Source of the DNA: VGEM01 sp033764265
GTDB lineage: Bacteria; Pseudomonadota; Alphaproteobacteria; Rhodospirillales; Rhodospirillaceae
DNA: 15,306 nt
NCBI GenBank assembly: GCA_033764265.1
Contig: JANRJB010000010.1
Location: 1-15,306, forward strand
Direction of reading: 5' to 3'
The notes below the pieces were generated by a model. It saw only the letters and a list, made by a program, of their open reading frames with translations, was not told the origin of the DNA and ran no database searches. Positions 1 to 5,903 of this stretch are shown here, piece by piece (the stretch's first letter is position 1; the number at the start of each line of letters is the position of its first letter). The translations under genes and the position numbers were made by a program.

Positions 1-2
1 CG

Positions 3-251
3 CGCATCGCCCACATCAAGGCCAAGGAAGCCGCCCAGGCGGCCGGCCTGAAGGGCGCGCTGACCGAAGGCTCGGTGGCGGCGTCAGACGCGTTCTTCCC
101 GTTCCCCGACGGCCTGCTGGCCACGGTCGAAGCGGGCGCGACGGCGGTGATCCAGCCGGGCGGGTCGATCCGCGACGACGACGTGATCAAGGCCGCCGAC
201 GAGAAGGGTCTGGCGATGGTGTTCACCGGAATGCGGCATTTCAGGCATTAG
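3..251 (+). CDS. purH: Bifunctional purine biosynthesis protein PurH, C-terminal end (partial, 5' end outside window)
   Basis: The frame entering from the left edge encodes the last 82 residues of PurH, the cytoplasmic enzyme for the final two steps of IMP synthesis (AICAR transformylase plus IMP cyclohydrolase). Only the end of the AICAR transformylase domain is present. The diagnostic blocks are SDAFFPFPDG, the run AGATAVIQPGGSIRDDDVI and the terminal VFTGMRHFRH followed by TAG, all near-invariant in the family. The identification is therefore firm although the start and the cyclohydrolase domain are not visible. The stop codon lies inside the last four bases of the convergent HTH gene (overlap 248-251), so no purH terminator can sit between the two genes. 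No frameshift or unusual base composition is seen. Confidence 0.97.
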   Translation, partial: RIAHIKAKEAAQAAGLKGALTEGSVAASDAFFPFPDGLLATVEAGATAVIQPGGSIRDDDVIKAADEKGLAMVFTGMRHFRH

Positions 252-538
252 CCGGACCAATTATCCGCGATGGCGCGCTCGACCGCCTTGGGGTTGTGCG
301 CGATCACTTTCAGCAGCACGCGCGCGGCGTTGTCGGGCACGCGGCGGCCGTGCTCCCAGTCGCGGATGATCGCCGGCGGCAGCTGAAACCGCTTGGCGAC
401 GGTGTGCTGCGTCAGCCCGAGATCGGCGCGAATGCCTTGCACGTCGGGAATATCAACATGATGGATGCGCGCGCCCGTGATTTCGCCGCGCGCGAACGCC
501 AAGGCTTGTCGGGCGCCTCTAATGATCTTGCTTGCCAT
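248..538 (-). CDS. XRE/YiaG-type helix-turn-helix protein, antitoxin-like, without an adjacent toxin
   Basis: A 96-residue protein of the small HTH family (COG2944, YiaG/NadS-like) that usually acts as the antitoxin and autorepressor of a RelE/HigB-type toxin. The N-terminal third carries the family's VDIPDVQGIRADLGL stretch (about residues 28-42). The HTH follows at about 36-60, and then the typical WEHGRRVPDNAARVLL block (61-76), which positions the recognition helix. The ATG at 538 is supported by a GAAGGGA ribosome-binding site at 547-553, eight bases upstream. It lies 50 bases after the MFS transporter stop on the same strand, so it could be the last gene of that operon. It overlaps purH tail to tail by four bases. 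What is odd is that no RelE-like toxin frame lies upstream, so it is an orphan antitoxin or a stand-alone regulator. Confidence 0.85.
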   Translation of the reverse strand: MASKIIRGARQALAFARGEITGARIHHVDIPDVQGIRADLGLTQHTVAKRFQLPPAIIRDWEHGRRVPDNAARVLLKVIAHNPKAVERAIADNWSG

Positions 539-546
539 GGTCAGTT

Positions 547-553
547 TCCCTTC
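547..553 (-). promoter_or_regulatory. Ribosome-binding site of the HTH gene
   Basis: On the minus strand this reads GAAGGGA, eight bases before the ATG at 538. It fixes the start of the 96-residue protein; the much longer open frame running further upstream in the same phase is an artefact of high GC. Confidence 0.6.
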
Positions 554-588
554 GGTCGGAATGCGCGCTTGATTCTCGAGGCCGGCGT

Positions 589-1875
589 TCAGCCGCCGCC
601 CTGCGCCGGCTCCTTGACCCCGCGCAGCAGCCAGAAGCCGGCGACGAAGAAGATCATCACGGTCGCGAGGCCCCAGCGTTGGCTGCCGCTGGCCGCCGTC
701 GCCCAACCGACCGCGAGCGGTCCCAAGAACGAGATCGCCTTGCCGGTCACGGCGAACAGCCCGAACATCTCGCCACGCGCATCGGGCGGGGACAGGCGCG
801 CCATCAGCGTGCGGCTGGCGGCCTGCACCGGTCCGAAGAACGCGCTGAGCGCCAGCGCGCCGGCCCAGAACCAGGTCTTGTCGGGCGCGGCCAGCACCAC
901 GCAGCCCAAGCCGATGATCGCCACCAGCGCCGCCTGGATCGTGCGCTTGGAACCGACGCGGTCGTCGATCCAGCCGAAGGCCGCGGCGCCCAAACCGGCG
1001 CTGACGTTGAGCGCGATGCCAAGCTGGATGACCTCGCCGATCTCCATGCCGAAGGTGCCGGCGGCGTAGATGCCGCCGAAGGCGAAGATCGTGTTGACGC
1101 CGTCGTTGTACAGCATGCGCGCCACCAGGAAGCGCATGACGTTGGGCTGGCGTCGCGCGCTGCGGAAGGTTTCCGCCAGCTGCTTGAGGCCATCGCGCGC
1201 GGCCTTGAGCGGCGCGATGCGCCGGCCGGGCGCATCGCCCACCGCCAGGAACAACGGCAGGGCGAACACCACCACCCAGGCGGCGACCAACAGGGCGGTC
1301 GCCCGCACCGGCTCGGCGGCGTCGGGGTTCAGGCCCAACGGCGGCGGGCTGGCCTGGATCAGGCCGAACAGCGCGGCCACCAGGCACAGCAGGCCGCCCA
1401 GGTAGCCCACGCCCCAGGCCCAGCCGGAGACGCGGCCGATGGCGGCGGGCCCTGCCACGCCCGGCAGCATGGCGTTGTAGAACACCTGGCCGACCTCGAA
1501 GCCGACGTTGGCGATCACCACCAGCGCGAGCGCGTATAGCACGAAGCCGGCATTGGGTTCGGCGAACCACAACAACGCGGTCGCCGCCGCCATCACGCCG
1601 GTGAACGCCGCGACCCAGGGCTTGCGCGGTCCGGTCTGGTCGGCGATGGCGCCGACCACCGGGCTGACCAGGGCGATGATCAGCGCCGACAGGCTTTGCG
1701 CCGTGCCCCACCAGGCGGTGCCGAGCTCGGGCGTCGGTGCGATCGCCTGGGTGAAGTAGGTGGCGAACACGAAGGTGACGATGACGGTGACGTAGCCGGA
1801 GTTGGCGAAGTCGAACAGGCACCAGGCGGCGATGGCGCGCTTTTCGCGGGGGGTCGCGGCGGCCGGGGCGATCAT
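589..1875 (-). CDS. UMF1-type MFS transporter (Atg22-like permease)
   Basis: A 428-residue integral inner-membrane protein of the major facilitator superfamily. By eye it has about 12 hydrophobic segments, split 6+6 by a charged loop (about residues 215-245). The first helix carries the hallmark WCLFDFANSGY (18-28), typical of the UMF1/Atg22-like family (PF11700). The second half opens with the equally typical LYNDGVNTIFAFGGIYAAG. Substrates of bacterial members are mostly unknown; yeast Atg22 effluxes amino acids from the vacuole. The ATG overlaps the TGA of the upstream dehydrogenase (ATGA on the minus strand) and has a GGAG ribosome-binding site at 1884-1887, eight bases upstream, so it should be translationally coupled. 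The context suggests export or import of a metabolite tied to the neighbouring UDP-sugar enzymes, but that is inference only. Confidence 0.9.
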   Translation of the reverse strand: MIAPAAATPREKRAIAAWCLFDFANSGYVTVIVTFVFATYFTQAIAPTPELGTAWWGTAQSLSALIIALVSPVVGAIADQTGPRKPWVAAFTGVMAAATALLWFAEPNAGFVLYALALVVIANVGFEVGQVFYNAMLPGVAGPAAIGRVSGWAWGVGYLGGLLCLVAALFGLIQASPPPLGLNPDAAEPVRATALLVAAWVVVFALPLFLAVGDAPGRRIAPLKAARDGLKQLAETFRSARRQPNVMRFLVARMLYNDGVNTIFAFGGIYAAGTFGMEIGEVIQLGIALNVSAGLGAAAFGWIDDRVGSKRTIQAALVAIIGLGCVVLAAPDKTWFWAGALALSAFFGPVQAASRTLMARLSPPDARGEMFGLFAVTGKAISFLGPLAVGWATAASGSQRWGLATVMIFFVAGFWLLRGVKEPAQGGG

Positions 1876-2777
1876 GGCGCGTGCTCCAATGCGGCGTTGA
1901 TGCGCGCCACCACCGCCACGGCCGCGCGGCCGGCGGCGGCGGGCACGGGATTGGACCCGCCGCGGCAGGCGGCCACGAAGGCGGCCAGTTGCGCGTCCAG
2001 CGCATCGCGCGCATCTACCGCGATGGGCACGCTGCCGCGCCACGCCTGGCGGGCGGCGTAGTCGAAACGCCACTTCATGCCGCCGGCGGTCAAGGTCAGC
2101 TCGCGCACCTTGTTCTGCGCCGCACGGTCCGCGCTCAGATGGGCCGTGGTGCCGTCGGCAAACCGCAGTACCGCGCTCACGCGTTCGGCCGATTCGCGCA
2201 GGCCGGCCACATCGACCGGCGCGCTGCGCTTCAGCATCAGTATGATGTCGATATCGTGGATCATCAGGTCGGCGACCACGTCGATGCCCGGCGCGCGGCC
2301 CGGCGGCGGGTTATGCCGGCGCGCGGAGATCTCCGCCGCCGGCGCCGCGCCAATTTCCCGGGCCAGCGCAACGACCGCGGGATTGAAGCGTTCGATGTGG
2401 CCGACCTGAACGATCGCGCCGCCGGCCTGCGCGGCCTGGGCGATGGCCTCGCATTCGTCCGCAGCGGTCGCGAGCGGTTTTTCGATCAGGCAGTGTACGC
2501 CCCGGCGCAGCAGGGCGGTCGCCACCTCGGCATGAGTGGCCGGCGGCGTGGCCACGATCGCGGCATCCACGCAGCCGGCCAGCGCGGCCACATCGGCGAC
2601 CGCCGCGCACAGGTATTCGCCGGCCACGGCAGCCGCACGGTCGGGATGAATGTCGTAGACCGCCGCCAGCGACGCGCCCGGCCCGCGGCTCACGGCGCGC
2701 ACGTGGTTCAGGCCCATGGGCCCCAGCCCGACCACGCCCACGCGCAAATCGCCGGTCGCGAGGGGCGGCGCGCTCAC
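1872..2777 (-). CDS. Gfo/Idh/MocA-family NAD(P)-dependent dehydrogenase, probable UDP-GlcNAc 3-dehydrogenase (GnnA-like)
   Basis: A 301-residue cytoplasmic oxidoreductase. The N-terminal Rossmann fold shows VGVVGLGPMGLNH (GxGxxG at about 18-22). The family signature EKPLA with catalytic Lys100 follows, then VGHIERFNP (126-133) and D170...H174 in DLMIHDID. The GHIERFNP variant is typical of nucleotide-sugar 3-dehydrogenases such as GnnA and WbpB. Such enzymes oxidise the 3-hydroxyl of a UDP-HexNAc so that a PLP enzyme can aminate it, and that partner is the gene immediately upstream. The start is a GTG that overlaps the aminotransferase TGA (GTGA). The only nearby ATG falls inside the Rossmann motif and would destroy it. 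The alternative is a UDP-GlcNAcA 3-dehydrogenase (WlbA/WbpB type) or another sugar oxidase. The family call is firm; the exact substrate is inferred from the neighbours. Confidence 0.9.
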   Translation of the reverse strand: MSAPPLATGDLRVGVVGLGPMGLNHVRAVSRGPGASLAAVYDIHPDRAAAVAGEYLCAAVADVAALAGCVDAAIVATPPATHAEVATALLRRGVHCLIEKPLATAADECEAIAQAAQAGGAIVQVGHIERFNPAVVALAREIGAAPAAEISARRHNPPPGRAPGIDVVADLMIHDIDIILMLKRSAPVDVAGLRESAERVSAVLRFADGTTAHLSADRAAQNKVRELTLTAGGMKWRFDYAARQAWRGSVPIAVDARDALDAQLAAFVAACRGGSNPVPAAAGRAAVAVVARINAALEHAP

Positions 2778-3934
2778 GCCACCGCCCGGCGCACGGCCGC
2801 GGCCACGCGCTCCTGGTCGGGCGCGTTCAGGTAGGGATGCATCGGCAGGCTGACGCACTCCCGCGCCAGCCGTTCGGTGACGGGTAAGTCGCCGACGGCG
2901 CGTGGGAACTGGCGATAGGCCGGCTGCACGTGAATCGGCTTGGGATAAAACACGCTGGTGGGGATTTTTTCCGCGGCCAGCGCGGCGACGATGCGGTCGC
3001 GCGCGGGCGAGCGCACCGTGTACTGCGCCCAGACCGAGCGGGCGTGCGCGGCCACACGCGGCGTGATCACCGCACCGGCCAATAACGCATCGTAGCGCGC
3101 GGCGATGTCCTGGCGCGCGCGGCACTCGTCGTCAAAAATTTCCAGCTTCTCGATCAGGACAGCGGCTTGAATGGTGTCCAGCCGCGCAGTCAGGCCGATG
3201 CAGACATTGTCGTTGCGATCGCGTCCCTGGCCATGCACGCGGATCTGCCTCAGCCGCGCGGCCAGGGCGTCGTCGTCGGTGAACACCGCGCCGCCGTCGC
3301 CGTAACAGCCGAGCGGTTTCGACGGATAAAAGCTGGTGGCGGTCACCTCGGCCAAAGCGCCGGCCCTGCGGTTCTTGTAGGAAGCGCCGTAACTCTGGGC
3401 GGCATCGGCCAGCACGCGGCAGCCGTGCGCCGCGGCCACATCGCCCAGCGCGTCGTAGTCGGCCGGCTGGCCGAACAGATCGACCGGAATAACTACCGCC
3501 GGGCGCAAACCTGCCGCGCGCGCCGCCGCGATGCCGCGGGCCAGGCTTTCGGCGGTGATGTTGAAAGTGTCGGCGTCGACATCCACAAACACCGGCGTCG
3601 CGCCCGCCAGGACCGCCACCTCGGCGGTGGCGGTGAAGGTGAACGACGGCACCAGCACCGCGTCGCCGGAGCCGATGCCCCAGGCCATCAGCGGCATCAG
3701 CAGCGCGTCGGTGCCGCTGGAGCAGCTGACCGCGTGCCGCGTGCCGCAGTGGGCGGCCAGTCGGCTCTCCAGTTCGGCCACCTCCGGGCCCATCACGAAA
3801 GCGCCGTGGGCCAGCACGCGCGCGATGGCGGCGGAAACCGCGGGTTCAATGCGGCGGCGCTGGGCGGCCAGGTCGATGAAAGCGATCGGAGCGGTGATGT
3901 TCGGCGAGGCCGGATCGGCGGCGGTATCGCGCAT
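2774..3934 (-). CDS. DegT/DnrJ/EryC1/StrS-family PLP aminotransferase, probable UDP-sugar 3-aminotransferase (GnnB-like)
   Basis: A 386-residue cytoplasmic fold-type I PLP enzyme that transfers an amino group, usually from glutamate, to a keto-sugar nucleotide. Visible motifs are FIDLAAQ near the N terminus, GPEVAELE (49-56), SSGTDAL (72-78), VPSFTFTATAEV (95-106), and DAAQSYGA with Asp177, which contacts the PLP ring. Lys206 in SFYPSKPLG forms the Schiff base, followed by YGDGGA. The length matches GnnB/WbpE-type enzymes. The ATG at 3934 precedes the family's conserved start by about 15 residues and has a modest AAGG ten bases upstream. It is the first gene of the minus-strand run and overlaps the 3-dehydrogenase by four bases, so the pair should work in sequence: oxidise C3, then aminate it. 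The specific product (UDP-GlcNAc3N) is inferred; other 3-amino sugars are possible. Confidence 0.92.
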   Translation of the reverse strand: MRDTAADPASPNITAPIAFIDLAAQRRRIEPAVSAAIARVLAHGAFVMGPEVAELESRLAAHCGTRHAVSCSSGTDALLMPLMAWGIGSGDAVLVPSFTFTATAEVAVLAGATPVFVDVDADTFNITAESLARGIAAARAAGLRPAVVIPVDLFGQPADYDALGDVAAAHGCRVLADAAQSYGASYKNRRAGALAEVTATSFYPSKPLGCYGDGGAVFTDDDALAARLRQIRVHGQGRDRNDNVCIGLTARLDTIQAAVLIEKLEIFDDECRARQDIAARYDALLAGAVITPRVAAHARSVWAQYTVRSPARDRIVAALAAEKIPTSVFYPKPIHVQPAYRQFPRAVGDLPVTERLARECVSLPMHPYLNAPDQERVAAAVRRAVA

Positions 3935-4088
3935 CGCGGGAAAACCTTGCAACCGGCGCCGGCTTGCGCCGATCGGCCGTTCTCGCGAAACTAGCCTGCG
4001 GCTATTCCCCTGGCAATGCGACCCCCCGGTATCGCCGCCCGTGGCGCCGCGTGCAACGCGCCCCGGTTCGGCGTAGTTTCTGCCCTCC
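3935..4088. other. Divergent intergenic region between the aminotransferase operon and msbA
   Basis: This 154-base gap is the only place from which both envelope operons can be transcribed. It is less GC-rich around 3975-4015 than its flanks. It holds the inverted repeat TAGCC-TGC-GGCTA (3992-4004), a perfect 10-base palindrome CCGGCGCCGG (3953-3962) and an overlapping 5-bp stem GGCGC/GCGCC with a six-base loop (3955-3970). The last two fall in the predicted aminotransferase leader. No RNA gene or small coding frame is recognisable. Confidence 0.6.
3988..4016 (-). promoter_or_regulatory. Candidate sigma70-like promoter of the aminotransferase operon
   Basis: On the minus strand, TTGCCA (4011-4016, five of six matches to the -35 consensus) is followed after exactly 17 bases by TAGTTT (3988-3993, three of six to the -10). 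Transcription would start near 3980, giving a leader of roughly 45 bases before the ATG at 3934. A perfect 5-bp inverted repeat TAGCC-TGC-GGCTA (3992-4004) overlaps the -10 and spacer and could be an operator. The -10 match is weak. Confidence 0.3.
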
Positions 4089-5903
4089 ATGCGCGACTCC
4101 ACCGACCCTGCCACCGCCGCCGCCGATGCCGCGGCGACCCCGACGCCCGCCGTCCCGCCGCAGTCCGGGCGACGGATTCTCGGCCGCCTGATGCGCGAGG
4201 CGATGTGGCCCCACGCCGGCGCGTTCGTGGCCGCGGGGGTGTGCATGGTGCTGGTGGCGGTGTCCACCGCCGCGCTTGCCTGGCTGATGGACCCGGTGGT
4301 CAATCGGGTATTCGTCGACCGGCGCGCCGATCTGCTGTGGCCGGTGGGCCTGGCGGTGTTCGCCTGCTTCGCCGTCAAGGGCGTGGCGGCCTACGCCCAG
4401 ACCGTGCTGATGATGCGCACCGGCCAGACCATCCTGACCGAGTTGCAGAACCGCCTGTTCGCCCACATGCTGGCGATGGACCTGGCGTTCTTCGCCCGCC
4501 ACAAGACCGGCGCGCTGATCTCGCGGCTGACCACCGACATCGCCGCCCTGCGCCAGGCGGTGTCCACCGCCGTCACCGCCGTCGGCCGCGAGGCGCTGTC
4601 GGTGATCTTCCTGATCGGCGTGATGTTCTATCAGGACTGGCTGTTGGCCACGGTTGCCTTCGTCGCTTTTCCGCCGGCGGTGATCGGCGTGACCGGCCTT
4701 GGCCGCCGCTTGCGCAAGGTCACCGCCAACACCCAGGCCCAGACCGGCGCTTTCATGACGCTGGTGGAGCAGAGTTTCGTCGGCGTGCGCGTGATCAAGG
4801 CCTACGGGCTCGAGGCCTACGAGGCCACCCGCGCCGGCGAGCTGACCGCGAAGCTGCGCGAGCTGATCATCGGCGCCGAGCGCATCAAGGCGATCTCGAG
4901 CCCGCTGATGGAAACCCTGGGTGGCGTCGCGGTCACCGTCATCATCGTCTACGGCGGCTGGCGGGTGATCGAGGGCGTGACGTCCGCCGGCGCGTTCTTC
5001 TCGTTCATCACCGCGCTGTTGATGGCGTATCGGCCGATGAAGGCGCTCGCCAACGCCAACGCCCAGGTGCAGGAAGGCCTGGCCGGCGCCGAACGGCTGT
5101 TCGCGGTCCTCGACACCCGGCCCGCCATCGCCGATGGGCCCGACGCCGCGCCGCTGGCCGATCCACGCGGCGACATCGTCTTTGATCACGTCTCGTTTTC
5201 TTACGGTCCGGGCCAGCCGGCGCTGCGCGGGTTGTCGTTCGCCGCCGCGGCCGGCAAGACCACCGCGCTGGTCGGTCCCTCGGGCGCCGGCAAGACCACG
5301 GTATTCAACCTGCTGATGCGCTTCTACGAGGCCGAGGCCGGCGCGGTGACCATCGGCGGGCAGGAGATCGGCCGCGTCGCCATGGCGTCGCTGCGGCAGT
5401 CCATCGCTTTCGTCGGTCAGGACGTGGTGCTGTTCGACGACAGCGCGCGCGCAAACATTCGCTACGGGCGTCCTGGCGCGTCCGACGCCGAGGTCGAGGG
5501 CGCAGCGCGCGCCGCCGGCGCCCACGATTTCATCGCCGCGTTGCCCCAGGGCTACGACACGTTGGTCGGCGAACGCGGCCAGGCGTTGTCGGGCGGGCAG
5601 CGCCAGCGCATTGCCATCGCCCGGGCGCTGCTCAAGAACGCGCCGATCCTGCTGCTCGACGAAGCCACCAGCGCGCTCGATGCCGAGACCGAGCGCCAGG
5701 TGCAGGACGCGCTGGAACGCCTGATGGCCGGGCGCACCACGCTTGTGATCGCCCATCGGCTCTCCACCGTGGCGCGCGCCGACCGGATCTGCGTGATCGA
5801 TCGCGGCCGCTGCGTCGACGCGGGCTCCCACGACGACCTGATGGCCCGCGGCGGGCTCTATCAGCGGCTCTACGAACTCCAGTTCGCCGAGCGCGCGCCA
5901 TGA
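4089..5903 (+). CDS. msbA: MsbA-like lipid A ABC exporter (fused transmembrane and ATPase half-transporter)
   Basis: A 604-residue half-transporter that acts as a homodimer in the inner membrane. After a Pro/Ala-rich 27-residue tail not seen in Escherichia MsbA (582 residues), the six-helix transmembrane domain spans about 40-320 and the nucleotide-binding domain about 361-600. The latter shows Walker A GPSGAGKT (396-403), the Q-loop Gln444, signature LSGGQ (500-504), Walker B ILLLDE (520-525) with catalytic Glu525, and the H-loop His556. All ATPase residues are present. MsbA flips lipid A core to the periplasmic leaflet, which fits the divergent GnnA/GnnB-like genes. The ATG at 4089 has no Shine-Dalgarno sequence (CCCTCC precedes it), so it may be translated from a very short leader or the start may lie elsewhere. 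It overlaps the next gene by four bases. Other ABCB-type lipid or peptide exporters look similar, so the substrate is not proven. Confidence 0.9.
   Translation: MRDSTDPATAAADAAATPTPAVPPQSGRRILGRLMREAMWPHAGAFVAAGVCMVLVAVSTAALAWLMDPVVNRVFVDRRADLLWPVGLAVFACFAVKGVAAYAQTVLMMRTGQTILTELQNRLFAHMLAMDLAFFARHKTGALISRLTTDIAALRQAVSTAVTAVGREALSVIFLIGVMFYQDWLLATVAFVAFPPAVIGVTGLGRRLRKVTANTQAQTGAFMTLVEQSFVGVRVIKAYGLEAYEATRAGELTAKLRELIIGAERIKAISSPLMETLGGVAVTVIIVYGGWRVIEGVTSAGAFFSFITALLMAYRPMKALANANAQVQEGLAGAERLFAVLDTRPAIADGPDAAPLADPRGDIVFDHVSFSYGPGQPALRGLSFAAAAGKTTALVGPSGAGKTTVFNLLMRFYEAEAGAVTIGGQEIGRVAMASLRQSIAFVGQDVVLFDDSARANIRYGRPGASDAEVEGAARAAGAHDFIAALPQGYDTLVGERGQALSGGQRQRIAIARALLKNAPILLLDEATSALDAETERQVQDALERLMAGRTTLVIAHRLSTVARADRICVIDRGRCVDAGSHDDLMARGGLYQRLYELQFAERAP

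Noticed and set aside
1876..2073. N-terminal extension of the MFS transporter frame to an upstream start
   Set aside because: The extension is Arg-rich frame-shifted dehydrogenase sequence. The ATG at 1875 has GGAG at the right distance, overlaps the dehydrogenase stop and precedes the family's normal N terminus.
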